A stretch of DNA of 64,000 nt, taken from contig CAXSBC010000001.1 of NCBI GenBank assembly GCA_964236105.1, positions 310,001 through 374,000 on the forward strand, in the 5' to 3' direction. The notes beneath the pieces were generated by a model. It did not search any database. It was not told the origin of the DNA and saw only the letters and a program-made list of their open reading frames with translations. The stretch's first letter is position 1; each line of letters starts with the position of its first letter. The stretch comes from Lichenicola sp964236105. Its GTDB lineage: Bacteria; Pseudomonadota; Alphaproteobacteria; Acetobacterales; Acetobacteraceae. Both the position numbers and the translations under genes were made by a program. Below are positions 17,574 through 26,557 of this stretch, in pieces.

Positions 17574-18869
17574 TCAGGCCGGCACGAAGGCGCCGAGCGC
17601 CTGCGGCCACGGGCCGCGGGTGGTGTCGAGTCCGCTCACCGGCGGCAGGGTGACGACGCCGCCGCTGTTCGCCGCCTGGTAGATCGCGGCCATGATCTTC
17701 ATGTCCTGCAGACCCTCGGCTCCCGGCGTATGCGGCTCCTGCCCGGCATGCAGCGAGGCGGCGAACGCGTCCATCTCCCGCGCGAACTGGCTCCTGGGCG
17801 AGAAGCGCCGCATCTCGTTGCTGCTCGCCTTGCCGGCCTTGCGGCTGATATCCAGGGTCAGGTTGTCGTAGCCGAAGGCCGGGTCCATCCCGAACCAGCC
17901 GGTCTCGGCATGCACGCGCAGGAACCGGCTCTCGTGGAAGCTGTAGGCCGAGGTGCCGCTGGCGACGACGCCGCTGGGGAAGCGCAGGCTGAACATCGCG
18001 ATATCCTCGATCTCGCGGAAGCGCGGATCGCCCGCCGGCCGGGTCATGCGCGCGGTGATCTCGACCGGCTCCTCGCCGGTGATGTAGCGGAACGCGTTCA
18101 GGCAGTACAGCCCGACATCGGGTAGCGAGCCGCCGCCGGCCAGCGCCTTGATCTGCCGCCACTGGCCGTTCGGCGCGTCGTTCTGCCCGTTCACCGCCTC
18201 GATCATCCGCACCGGGCCGAAGGCCTTCGAGCGGGCCATCTCGATGATCGTGCGATGCTCCGGCGTGTACTGCAGCCGGTAGGCGATCATCAGCCTGCGG
18301 TTGGCCTGCCGGCAGGCATCCACCATCGACTGCGCTTCCGCGACCGTCGCGGCCATCGGCTTCTCGCACAGCACGTGCTTGCCAGCCTTCGCGGCGCGGA
18401 TGGTGAACTCCGCATGCAGCGCGTTGGGCAGCACGATGTAGACGATGTCGATGTCGGGGTTGTTCCGGATCTGGTCGAAGCTGTCGTAGGTGTAGAGCCC
18501 CGTCTCGGGCACGCCGTACTGGGCGGCGACAGCCCGGGCCTTGTCCAGGCTGGCGCTCACCAAACCCACGAGCCGCACGGACCTGGCCGCGCCGAAGCCG
18601 GGGATGATGTTCTCGAGCGCCAGCGTGCCCAGCCCCACCACCGCGATGCCGAGGCGCCTGCCCGGCGGCGTCGGGTTCGGCGCCTCGCCGTTCTGCTCGC
18701 TCGCCTGGTGCAGCGGCGGCAGCGTGACCTTGCCGTCCTGCAGGGTGCCGCGCAGCGCCTGCGGCTCCTGCTGCGCGCCCGCGGTGGCGGCCAGCGCCGG
18801 CGCGATCAGCCCGACGCCCGCGAGCCCGACGCCGGTGCCGAACAGGGTGCGGCGTGTGACATCGGTCAT
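17574..18869 (-). CDS. Tat-exported GFO/IDH/MocA oxidoreductase (glucose-fructose oxidoreductase-like)
   Basis: A 431-residue protein with a Tat signal (TRRTLFGTGVGLAGVGL), a linker and a Rossmann domain starting GIAVVGLGTLALENIIPGF (near residue 73). The family signature EKPMAAT (Lys as catalytic base region) and the downstream GLYCLNAFRYI segment match glucose-fructose oxidoreductases, which keep a tightly bound NADP in the periplasm. It probably oxidises a sugar while reducing another sugar or ketose. Next in the same direction is the propeller gene. The exact sugar cannot be told from sequence. Confidence 0.9.
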   Translation of the reverse strand: MTDVTRRTLFGTGVGLAGVGLIAPALAATAGAQQEPQALRGTLQDGKVTLPPLHQASEQNGEAPNPTPPGRRLGIAVVGLGTLALENIIPGFGAARSVRLVGLVSASLDKARAVAAQYGVPETGLYTYDSFDQIRNNPDIDIVYIVLPNALHAEFTIRAAKAGKHVLCEKPMAATVAEAQSMVDACRQANRRLMIAYRLQYTPEHRTIIEMARSKAFGPVRMIEAVNGQNDAPNGQWRQIKALAGGGSLPDVGLYCLNAFRYITGEEPVEITARMTRPAGDPRFREIEDIAMFSLRFPSGVVASGTSAYSFHESRFLRVHAETGWFGMDPAFGYDNLTLDISRKAGKASSNEMRRFSPRSQFAREMDAFAASLHAGQEPHTPGAEGLQDMKIMAAIYQAANSGGVVTLPPVSGLDTTRGPWPQALGAFVPA

Positions 18870-18941
18870 GGGCGGCTCTCCGGCATGTCCGTTGAACCCC
18901 GCCCGATCCGGCCGGTTGCACCCGAAGGCCCCGCGAGCCGT

Positions 18942-19976
18942 CTAGCGCGCCAGCGTCGGCACCTGCGGCGGCGGCCGCAGCGGATCGAGCGTCGGCGTCT
19001 GTCCCGGCCGTGCCGCCTCGATCGCCCGGAACTGCGCCACGTTGCGCAGGTGATCCGGCAGGCTGGCGGCAAAGGCATGGCCGCCGGTGCCGTTGGCCAC
19101 GAAATACAGCAGGTCGCCGGTGGCGGGATGCGCCACCGCCTGCAGCGAGGCCAGACCCGGCGCGCTGATCGGCCCCGGCGGCAGGCCCGGGATCACGTAG
19201 GTGTTGTAGGGGCTCGGCTGCGCCAGGTCCGAGCGGGTCAGCGGCCGCGGCAGGCTGCCGAGCCCGCCGCCGGCACCATAGGAGACGGTGGGATCCGACT
19301 GCAGCCGCATGGACTGGCGGATGCGGTTCAGGAACACCTCGGCCACCAGCGGCCGCTCGGCGGGCAGCCCGGTCTCGCGCTCGACGATGCTGGCGAGTGC
19401 GAGCATCTGCTCCGGCCGCGCGAGAGGCAGCGACGGATCGCGCGCCGCCCAGCAGGCGGCAAGCGCGCGCTGCATAGCCGCCTGCATCCGCGCCAGCAGG
19501 GCGTCGCGACTGGTGTCGAGCTCGTAGGCATAGGTCTCGGGCAGCACCGTACCCTCGTCCGGCAGGTCGAGGCCGCCGGTCAGCGCCGGCGCTGCCGCCA
19601 CCAGGCCGGCGATCTGCGCCGCGGTGAGACCCTCGGGGATGGTGAGCTCGTGCTGCACCGGCCTGGCGTGGCGCAGGATCGCCAGCACCTCCAGGATCGA
19701 CGCGTGGGCCGGGAAGCGGAGCTCCGCCGCATGCAGCGCGCCGCGACGCGCCGTGAGCCGGGCCAGGGCCATGAACAGCAGCCGCTGCGGGTCGCCCGGC
19801 GGCAGCAGCTGGTCGCGCTGCAGCACCAGGGCGACGTCGCGAAGATGCCCATGCGGCACCACCAGGTCGGCGGTCTGCGGCAGCGGCCCCGGCCGCGTCG
19901 CCAGCAGCCGCACCCCGAACGCCGCCGCGCCGGCCAGGATCAGCAGCACGAGCATCAGGCCGAGCAGGCGGCGCAT
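18942..19976 (-). CDS. mltG: Endolytic peptidoglycan transglycosylase MltG
   Basis: A 344-residue YceG-like protein. One N-terminal membrane anchor (LLGLMLVLLILAGAAAFGV) precedes a LysM-like subdomain and the catalytic domain with ALASIVERETG (catalytic Glu) and PYNTYVIPGLPPGPI. MltG cleaves nascent glycan strands and sets their length. It begins 35 bases after fabF, the fabF-mltG pairing common in alphaproteobacteria. Confidence 0.95.
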   Translation of the reverse strand: MRRLLGLMLVLLILAGAAAFGVRLLATRPGPLPQTADLVVPHGHLRDVALVLQRDQLLPPGDPQRLLFMALARLTARRGALHAAELRFPAHASILEVLAILRHARPVQHELTIPEGLTAAQIAGLVAAAPALTGGLDLPDEGTVLPETYAYELDTSRDALLARMQAAMQRALAACWAARDPSLPLARPEQMLALASIVERETGLPAERPLVAEVFLNRIRQSMRLQSDPTVSYGAGGGLGSLPRPLTRSDLAQPSPYNTYVIPGLPPGPISAPGLASLQAVAHPATGDLLYFVANGTGGHAFAASLPDHLRNVAQFRAIEAARPGQTPTLDPLRPPPQVPTLAR

Positions 19977-20011
19977 CGGTCAGCCGGCGTCGGGCGAAGT
20001 TGGCAGCCCGG

Positions 20012-21325
20012 TCAGACCCCGCGCACCAGCAGGCTGGCGTTGGTGCCGCCGAAACCGAAGCTGTTGGACAGCGCCACCCTGATGTCGCGGCGCTGCGATT
20101 CGTGCGCCACCCGGTCGATCACGCTGGAGCGCGACGGATCGTCCAGGTTGAGCGTCGGCGGCGCCACCTTGTCGCGGATCGCCAGCAGCGAGAAGATCGC
20201 CTCGATCGCCCCGGCGGCGCCCAGCAGATGGCCGGTGGCAGACTTGGTGGAGGACATCGCCACACCGCTGGCCGCGTCGCCGAACAGCCGCTCGACCGCA
20301 TCGAGCTCGAGGTCGTCGGCCATGGTCGAGGTGCCGTGCGCGTTGACGTACTGGATGTCGGCGGGCGTGATGCCGGCGCTGTTCAACGCCTTGACCATGG
20401 CGCGATAGGCCCCGGCATGGCCCTCGGAGGGCGCCGTGATGTGGTGCGCGTCGCCGGACAGGCCGTAGCCGATCACCTCGCCGTAGATCTTGGCGCCGCG
20501 CGCCCTGGCATGCTCGTACTCCTCCAGCACGACGATGCCAGCACCCTCGCCCATGACGAAGCCGTCCCGGTCGCGGTCCCAGGGGCGCGAGGCCCGCGTC
20601 GGCGTCTCGTTGAAGGCCGTCGAGAGCGCGCGCGACGCGCAGAAGCCGGCGATGCCGAGCGCGCAGACCGCCGCCTCCGCGCCGCCGGCGACCATGACGT
20701 CGGCGTCGCCGAGCATGATCAGGCGGGCCGCGTCGCCGATCGCATGCACGCCGGTGGCACACGCGGTGACGGCGGAATGGTTCGGCCCCTTGAAGCCGTA
20801 ACGGATGGAGACGTGGCCGGAGATCAGGTTGATCAGCGCCGACGGGATGAAGAACGGCGAGATCCGCTTCGACTTGCCTTCGTGGATCTGCACCGAGGCC
20901 TCGTAGATGGTCTGCAGGCCGCCGATGCCCGAGCCGATCATCACGCCGGTGGCCTCGCGATCGGCCTCGGTCTGGGGCACCCAGCCGCTGTCGCCGACCG
21001 CCTCGATGGCGGCGACCATGCCGAGATGGATGAAGCGATCCATCTTCTTCTGGTCCTTGTGCGGCACCCACTCGTCGAGGGTGAGGCCGCCGGTTTCCCG
21101 CGTGCCGGCCGGCACCTCGCCCGCCACCTGGGCCGGCAGGTCGGAGGCGTCGAAGGCGGTGATCCGGCCGATGCCGGATTCGCCCTCGATCAGCCGCCGC
21201 CAGAACGGCTCGATGCCGATGCCGAGCGGGCCGGCGATGCCCATGCCGGTGACGACCACCCGTCGCCGCTGCCCGAGAGCGATGCCGGCCATGCCGCCTG
21301 CCTGATCCTGGCTGTCAGTCGCCAT
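20012..21325 (-). CDS. fabF: 3-oxoacyl-ACP synthase II FabF
   Basis: A 437-residue condensing enzyme of fatty-acid elongation. The active site is Cys189 (TACATGVHAIG) with the two histidines in NAHGTST and SATGHLLGAAG. The N-terminus is about 20 residues longer than the E. coli enzyme; an internal ATG (MAGIALGQRRRVVVTG) 11 codons in is an alternative start. It follows acpP by 37 bases and precedes mltG. Confidence 0.96.
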   Translation of the reverse strand: MATDSQDQAGGMAGIALGQRRRVVVTGMGIAGPLGIGIEPFWRRLIEGESGIGRITAFDASDLPAQVAGEVPAGTRETGGLTLDEWVPHKDQKKMDRFIHLGMVAAIEAVGDSGWVPQTEADREATGVMIGSGIGGLQTIYEASVQIHEGKSKRISPFFIPSALINLISGHVSIRYGFKGPNHSAVTACATGVHAIGDAARLIMLGDADVMVAGGAEAAVCALGIAGFCASRALSTAFNETPTRASRPWDRDRDGFVMGEGAGIVVLEEYEHARARGAKIYGEVIGYGLSGDAHHITAPSEGHAGAYRAMVKALNSAGITPADIQYVNAHGTSTMADDLELDAVERLFGDAASGVAMSSTKSATGHLLGAAGAIEAIFSLLAIRDKVAPPTLNLDDPSRSSVIDRVAHESQRRDIRVALSNSFGFGGTNASLLVRGV

Positions 21326-21362
21326 GCGTCTGGTCCCCAGCAGCGCCCGAGCCTTACGGACT

Positions 21363-21602
21363 TTAGGCGGCCTTCTGCTTCTCGATATAGTCGATCGCGT
21401 CCTTCACGGTGCTGATCTTCTCGGCCGCATCCTCGGGGATCTCGACGCCGAACGCCTCCTCGAAGGCCATGACCAGCTCGACCGTGTCCAGGCTGTCGGC
21501 GCCCAGGTCGTCGATGAACGAAGCCTCGGGCGTCACCTTGCTTTCCTCGACCCCGAGGTGCTCGACCACGATCTTCTTAACCTTGTCGGCGATTTCGCTC
21601 AT
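21363..21602 (-). CDS. acpP: Acyl carrier protein
   Basis: A 79-residue acidic carrier. Ser37 in DLGADSLDTVELVM is the 4'-phosphopantetheine site. Size, charge and the C-terminal helix (TVKDAIDYIEKQ) are typical. It sits between fabG and fabF. The 199-base gap upstream suggests acpP has its own promoter in addition to read-through, in line with the high level of ACP usually needed. Confidence 0.98.
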   Translation of the reverse strand: MSEIADKVKKIVVEHLGVEESKVTPEASFIDDLGADSLDTVELVMAFEEAFGVEIPEDAAEKISTVKDAIDYIEKQKAA

Positions 21603-21801
21603 CTTCTGCTTCCTGTCTGCCCCTGATGAAGCGGGCGGTTCGAAACTCGTTCGTCCTGTCTGTCACCCGTTCCGGGTGCGACGACCCGCTCCGGACGAAG
21701 CAGCGGCCGATTAGCATGGTTCCCGCGCGGCCGCCAAGGCGGCGCGGAAAACGAGCCATGATCCGGACCCTGGTCCGCGCTCCATGGCGGTGGACGGCGC
21801 G
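21603..21801 (-). promoter_or_regulatory. fabG-acpP spacer with stem-loop, probable separate acpP promoter region
   Basis: A 199-base spacer, by far the largest in the fab cluster. Near 21723-21748 there is a GC-rich inverted repeat (GCCGCC-AA-GGCGGC core with flanking CGCG pairs), preceded on the minus strand by CTCGTTTTCC. The ribosome site of acpP is CAGGAAGCAGAAG just before the ATG. No clear -35/-10 pair can be assigned, so the promoter is inference from spacing and dosage needs. Confidence 0.3.
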
Positions 21802-22542
21802 CTAGATCATCGCCATGCCGCCATTGACGTGCAGGGTGGTGCCGGTGACCCATCCGGCCTCGGCCGAGGCCAGATACACCACGGCAGCCGCGATGTCGGC
21901 GGGCGCGCCGATGCGGCCGAGCGGGATCGCGGCGTTCAGGCGGGCCTTCTGCTCGTCGGGCAGCCCGTCGGTCATGGCGGTGGCGACGAAGCCGGGTGCG
22001 ACCACGTTCACGGTGATGCCGCGCGAGCCGACCTCCTGGGCCAGCGACTTGCTCATGCCGATCAGGCCCGCCTTGGCGGCGGCGTAGTTCGCCTGCCCAC
22101 CGTTGCCGGTGGCGCCGACGATGCTGCCGATCGAGACGATGCGGCCGGCCCGGCGCCGCAGCATGCCCTTCAGCGCGGCCCGCGCCAGCCGGAAGGGCGC
22201 CGCCAGATCGACCTCCAGCACCGTGTTCCAGTCGGCATCCTTCATGCGCAGCGCCAGCATGTCGCGGGTGAGGCCGGCATTGTTCACCAGGATCGACAGC
22301 GGCGCACCCGCGGCCGCCTCCGCCGCCGCCACCAGCGCCTCGGGCGCCGCCGGATCGGACAGGTCCGCCGGACAGGCATGCGCGCGCTCGCCGAGCTCGG
22401 CCGCCAGCGCGTCGAGCGCGTCCAGCCTGGTGCCCGACAGCGCCACCGCGGCCCCCTGGGCATGCAGCGCCCGGGCGATCGCCGCCCCGATGCCGCCGGA
22501 AGCGCCGGTGACCAGGGCCGTCTGCCCGTCGAGCCTGAACAT
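21802..22542 (-). CDS. fabG: 3-oxoacyl-ACP reductase FabG
   Basis: A 246-residue SDR reducing 3-oxoacyl-ACP with NADPH. It shows TGASGGIG, LVNNAGLTRD, the catalytic YAAAKAG and the end-of-domain VTGTTLHVNGGMAM typical of FabG. The start at ATG 22542 (MFRLDGQTALVTG) follows AGGA with 8-base spacing; the ATG at 22551 touches the same Shine-Dalgarno and is rejected. Placed 31 bases after fabD. Confidence 0.96.
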   Translation of the reverse strand: MFRLDGQTALVTGASGGIGAAIARALHAQGAAVALSGTRLDALDALAAELGERAHACPADLSDPAAPEALVAAAEAAAGAPLSILVNNAGLTRDMLALRMKDADWNTVLEVDLAAPFRLARAALKGMLRRRAGRIVSIGSIVGATGNGGQANYAAAKAGLIGMSKSLAQEVGSRGITVNVVAPGFVATAMTDGLPDEQKARLNAAIPLGRIGAPADIAAAVVYLASAEAGWVTGTTLHVNGGMAMI

Positions 22543-22573
22543 GGCAATCATCCTGTCGTGGAAGGAAGTGCGC

Positions 22574-23560
22574 TCAAAGCGCCTTGAGCAGCGCCTCGAT
22601 CTCGTCCGGCGTGCCGGCGGAGCGGATGGCGGCATCGGGCGCGATGCGCCTGACCAGGCCGGACAGCACCCGGCCGGCGCCCAGCTCGACGAAGCTGTCG
22701 ATGCCGATCGCCGTCATCGCCTGCACGCTCTCGCGCCAGCGCACGGTGCCGGTGACCTGCTCGACCAGCAGCGCGCGGATGCGGTCCGGCTCCGTCGCCT
22801 TGGCCGCCGTGACGTTGGCGATCAGCGGCACCACGGGCGCCACGACCCGGGCCGCCTCCAGCGCGTCGCGCATGGCATCCGCCGCCGGACGCATCAGCGC
22901 GCAGTGGAAGGGCGCCGACACCGGCAGCGGCAGCGCCCGCTTCACCCCGCGCGCCTTGGCGATGTCGATGGCGCGCGCGATCGCCCCGGCAGCTCCCGAG
23001 ATCACCACCTGTCCGCCGCCATTGTCGTTGGCGATCTCGATCACCTCGGTGCCGCCGGACGCGCCGCCGGCATCCGGGTCCGAGGCCGGGATCGCGGCGG
23101 CGGCCTCGCAGATCTCGCGCGCCTGCTCCATCTCGACGCCGAGCAGGGCCGCCATGCCGCCCTCGCCCGCCGGCACCGCCTTCTGCATGGCGCTGCCGCG
23201 CAGCCGCAGCAGCCGCGCGGTCTCGGCGATTCCCAGGCTGCCGGCGGCGGCCAGGGCGGAATACTCGCCGAGCGAATGCCCGGCCACCAGCGTCGCCTTG
23301 TCCGCGAGCCTGAGCCCGCCCTCCGCCTCCAGCACGCGCAGCACCGCCAGCGACACCGCCATCAGCGCCGGCTGGGTGTTCTGGGTGAGGGTCAGCTCCT
23401 CGACGGGGCCGGAGAACATCAGCTTCGACAGCCTCTCGCCGAGCGCGTCGTCCACTTCCTGGAACACCTCGCGGGCGGCTGCGAAGGCAGCAGCCAGATC
23501 GCGGCCCATGCCGGCGAACTGGCTTCCCTGGCCGGGGAAGATGAAGGCGTGCACGGGCAT
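22574..23560 (-). CDS. fabD: Malonyl-CoA:ACP transacylase FabD
   Basis: A 328-residue acyltransferase that loads malonyl onto ACP. The nucleophile motif is GHSLGEY (Ser96), the oxyanion segment is FPGQGSQFAGMG and the catalytic His is in SAPFHCALM. A loop near residues 155-170 is Gly/Ala-rich and slightly longer than in E. coli. It is the first gene of the minus-strand fab cluster and is divergent from a luciferase-like monooxygenase. Confidence 0.97.
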   Translation of the reverse strand: MPVHAFIFPGQGSQFAGMGRDLAAAFAAAREVFQEVDDALGERLSKLMFSGPVEELTLTQNTQPALMAVSLAVLRVLEAEGGLRLADKATLVAGHSLGEYSALAAAGSLGIAETARLLRLRGSAMQKAVPAGEGGMAALLGVEMEQAREICEAAAAIPASDPDAGGASGGTEVIEIANDNGGGQVVISGAAGAIARAIDIAKARGVKRALPLPVSAPFHCALMRPAADAMRDALEAARVVAPVVPLIANVTAAKATEPDRIRALLVEQVTGTVRWRESVQAMTAIGIDSFVELGAGRVLSGLVRRIAPDAAIRSAGTPDEIEALLKAL

Positions 23561-23730
23561 CAGGACGGGTTCCGTTCCTCGGAGCTGTCTGCGTGATGGC
23601 GAGACGGTTGCGGCCTGTCAATCTCGGGCGGCCCGCCGGGACCGCGCGCGCCAGCACCCGGCGGCTGCCGGGTCGCCGGCGGAGCTGCTACCATGCGGGC
23701 CTCGGCGACACTGCGCAGGAGGGACACGAC

Positions 23731-24789
23731 GTGACGCTCGAACTGGGTCTCGACACCTTCGGCGACGTGACCGCGCGCGCCGACGGCAGCCTGCTGCCGC
23801 ACGCGCAGGTCATCCGCGACGTCGTCGAGGAGGCGGTGCTGGCGGACCGGCAGGGGATCGACTGCTTCGGCATCGGCGAGCATCACCGCTCGGATTTCGC
23901 CGTCTCGGCGCCGGAGGTGGTGCTGGCCGCGATCGCCGCGCGCACGCAGCGCATCCATCTCGGCTCGGCGGTGACGGTGCTCAGCTCCGACGATCCGATC
24001 CGCGTGTTCCAGCGCTTCGCGACGCTGGACGCGCTGGCGCCGGGCCGGGCGGAGGTGATCCTGGGGCGCGGCTCCTTCACGGAATCCTTCCCGCTGTTCG
24101 GGCACGCGCTGTCGGACTACGAGACGCTGTTCTCGGAGAAGCTCGAGCTGTTCGCGGCCCTGGTGCGCGAGGAGGTCGTGTCCTGGTCGGGCACGATCCG
24201 GCCGCCGCTCGAAGGCCAGCGCGTGTTCCCGACGCTGGAGAACCGGAGGCTGCGGACCTGGATCGGCGTCGGCGGCAGCCCGGACTCGGTGCTGCGCACA
24301 GCCCGCTACGACATGCCGCTGATGCTGGCGATCATCGGCGGCGATCCCAGGCGCTTTGCTCCCTATGCGGAGCTGTTCCGGCGCGCGTTCCGCCAGCAGG
24401 ACCGGCCGGTGCAGCCGATCGGCGTGCATTCGCCGGGCCATGTCGCCGCCACCGACGCGCAGGCCCGCGACGAGCTCTGGCCGGACTACCGGCAGATGCA
24501 CGACCGCATCGGGGCCGAGCGCGGCTGGCCGCCGCTGAAGCGCGCCGACTTCGACCGCGAGGCCGACCACGGCTCGCTCTATGTGGGTGCGCCGGACACG
24601 GTGGCGCGCAGGATCGCGGCGACGGTCAGGGCGCTCGGGCTGTCGCGCTTCGACCTGAAATACAGCGCAGGTCCCCTGCCGCACGAGCGGCTGATGCGCT
24701 CCATCGAGCTGTACGGCAGCAGGGTCATGCCGATGGTGCGCGAGCTGACGCAGGCGACCGCCGTCAGGATGACGGCGTCCGCGGGCTGA
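23731..24789 (+). CDS. LLM-class flavin-dependent oxidoreductase
   Basis: A 352-residue luciferase-like monooxygenase (TIM barrel, F420/FMN superfamily). Family landmarks are GIGEHHRSDFAVSAPEVV, HLGSAVTVLSSDDPIRVFQ and GRGSFTESFPLFG. The start GTG 23731 has an excellent ribosome site (AGGAGGG, 7-base spacing), better than any upstream ATG in the long open frame. Its stop abuts the stop of the convergent SDR gene. Substrate unknown. Confidence 0.92.
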   Translation: MTLELGLDTFGDVTARADGSLLPHAQVIRDVVEEAVLADRQGIDCFGIGEHHRSDFAVSAPEVVLAAIAARTQRIHLGSAVTVLSSDDPIRVFQRFATLDALAPGRAEVILGRGSFTESFPLFGHALSDYETLFSEKLELFAALVREEVVSWSGTIRPPLEGQRVFPTLENRRLRTWIGVGGSPDSVLRTARYDMPLMLAIIGGDPRRFAPYAELFRRAFRQQDRPVQPIGVHSPGHVAATDAQARDELWPDYRQMHDRIGAERGWPPLKRADFDREADHGSLYVGAPDTVARRIAATVRALGLSRFDLKYSAGPLPHERLMRSIELYGSRVMPMVRELTQATAVRMTASAG

Positions 24790-25557
24790 TCAGAACCAGC
24801 CGCCATCCACCACGAACTCGCGCGCCGTCACCATGCGGCTGTCGTCGGCCGCGAGCCACAGCACCATGCGGGCGACGTCGGGCTCGTAGAGGCGGTCCGG
24901 GATGCACTGGCCGGCCGCACGCTTGGCTTCCGCCTCGTCGGTCATCCACAGATCGAGCTGGCGCTGGGTGATGATCCAGCCGGGATACACGATGTTGGCA
25001 CGGATATGGTGGGGCCCGAGGTCGCGGGCGAGGCCGCGGGTCAGGCCGATCACCGCCGACTTGGCCGCGGTGTAGGCGGGCATGCCGCCGGACGCGAGCA
25101 GGAAGCTGTTGGAGCTCATGTTGATGATCGAGCCGCCGCCGGCCTCGATCATGTCGGGCTTGACCGCCTGCACGCAGAAGAACTGGTGGCGCAGGTTGGT
25201 GGCCATGCGGTCGTCCCAGTATTCCGGCGTCACCTCGTCGATGGTGTGGCGGTCGTCGCGGGCGGCGTTGTTGACCAGCACGGTGAACGGACCGCCTAGC
25301 TGCTCGCGCAAAGTGGCGATGGCGGTGCGCAGGGCGGCGATGTCGCGCAGGTCGCAGGCGGCGAAGCGCACGGTGGCGCCGGCCGGCATCTCCCCCAGCG
25401 TGCGGGCGGCGCCGGCCTCGTCGAGATCGACGAAGCCCACCTGGGCGCCCTGCTCGACGAAGTGCCGGACGATGCTGGCGCCGATCCCCGACGCGCCGCC
25501 GGTGACCAGGACGCGACGCCCCTTCAGGCTCGGATAGGAAGCAAACTGGTCGGCCAT
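24790..25557 (-). CDS. SDR-family oxidoreductase (sugar 1-dehydrogenase-like)
   Basis: A 255-residue short-chain dehydrogenase. It has VTGGASGIGASIV, LVNNAARDDRH, YTAAKSA and the end motif REFVVDGGWF. The NNAARDDRH segment and the RLYEPDVARMVLWLAADDSRM stretch are characteristic of bacterial aldose (galactose/xylose/arabinose) 1-dehydrogenases of the SDR type, so sugar oxidation is the best guess. ATG at 25557. Convergent with the flavin oxidoreductase; the two stops are directly adjacent. Confidence 0.9.
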   Translation of the reverse strand: MADQFASYPSLKGRRVLVTGGASGIGASIVRHFVEQGAQVGFVDLDEAGAARTLGEMPAGATVRFAACDLRDIAALRTAIATLREQLGGPFTVLVNNAARDDRHTIDEVTPEYWDDRMATNLRHQFFCVQAVKPDMIEAGGGSIINMSSNSFLLASGGMPAYTAAKSAVIGLTRGLARDLGPHHIRANIVYPGWIITQRQLDLWMTDEAEAKRAAGQCIPDRLYEPDVARMVLWLAADDSRMVTAREFVVDGGWF

Positions 25558-25833
25558 GCTGTGTTTCCTCTGCCGCGGCCGGGTCGGCGACGACGCACCG
25601 CACTTGGCTGCACGCAATGATGCGGCGGCAGCCGGAACCCTGGCCGGCGGTGGCCGGGCCGGGCGTGCCCGGTCTACCGCCAGGTTAGCGCAGTCCGGGC
25701 GGCAATGCCATGCGACGCCAGGACCCGCCTTTACACACAATTTATCCAAAAGCCCGGGATCGGTATCGATCGGTGATGCGATGCCGGCGCAAGGTTCCTG
25801 CATCCGGCGACGTTCATGTGCCGGCAGGAACTG

Positions 25834-26301
25834 ATGGCAATGAGTGAGACGCTTCGTGATCGCCGTACGCGTTATGCCCGCGCGATCCTGCAATCCCGGT
25901 CCGGCTCGGTGGCCCTGGTCGGCGAGACCTCCGACCTGGACGGCCAGCGCGTGCTGGTGCTTGGCAGCTACCCGGCCGAGACGCTGGCGGCCCTGATCCA
26001 TACCGAGTGCCGCAAGGCGGAGGCGCGCCGTCCGGATGCCTGCACCGAGACGGGCTCCGCCGACCTGGTGCTGGTGCCGCACCCGACGCTGGTCACGATC
26101 AGCCGCATCGTGGAACAGGCGGCCCGGTCGCTCGACGATCATGGCCGCATCGCCGTCGCGGTCCCGCTGAACGAGCGCGATTTCATCGGCTTGGCTGTGA
26201 AGACGCTGATCCAGGCCGGCTTCGAGACGCCCGTTCTGCAGGTCGAGGGCGGCGAGACCAGGATCCGTGCCTGCCGCGGCACGGTCGCGCGCCGCGCCTG
26301 A
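25834..26301 (+). CDS. Hypothetical protein, possible degenerate methyltransferase fold
   Basis: A 155-residue soluble protein of unknown function. The order of segments, VLVLGSYPAETLAALI then ADLVLVPHPTLVTISRI then HGRIAVAVPL and the final beta hairpin, resembles a small class I methyltransferase fold, but the glycine-rich SAM loop is not preserved. The ATG at 25834 follows CAGGAACTG; ATG 25840 is also possible. It stands alone, with 276 bases upstream and a degraded transposase end downstream. Confidence 0.65.
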   Translation: MAMSETLRDRRTRYARAILQSRSGSVALVGETSDLDGQRVLVLGSYPAETLAALIHTECRKAEARRPDACTETGSADLVLVPHPTLVTISRIVEQAARSLDDHGRIAVAVPLNERDFIGLAVKTLIQAGFETPVLQVEGGETRIRACRGTVARRA

Positions 26302-26417
26302 GCGTCGTCCGCTGGCCGGGTGTTCGTTCGCAGGCGAGCCCCGGCCTGAACCCGGCATCTGGCATTCCAGGCCTGTCCACTGCGGCAGCGCACAGCCAGC
26401 GGTGGACGGGTCAGCCC

Positions 26418-26537
26418 ATGGAGCCGGCGATCATCCCGCTCTGGGGGTTTAGCCGACAGCGCGTCCGATCCGCGCGCTACGACAAGCTGGCCGCCAATCT
26501 CGCCAGCGCTGACGGATCACGGATGGTGTCGCTGTGA
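26418..26537 (+). pseudogene. Possible remnant of an IS5-type transposase C-terminus
   Basis: Short frame ending in VRSARYDKLAANLAS. RYDKLAANYLA is a stretch recalled from the end of many IS5-family DDE transposases (RxATRYDKLAxNYLAxV). The rest of the transposase and the terminal inverted repeats are absent, and the tail after LAS diverges, so if genuine this is a decayed fragment. It sits between an unknown gene and bioB. The match rests on one motif from memory; chance similarity is possible. Confidence 0.35.
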
Positions 26538-26557
26538 GGCCAATGATGGCTTAAATC

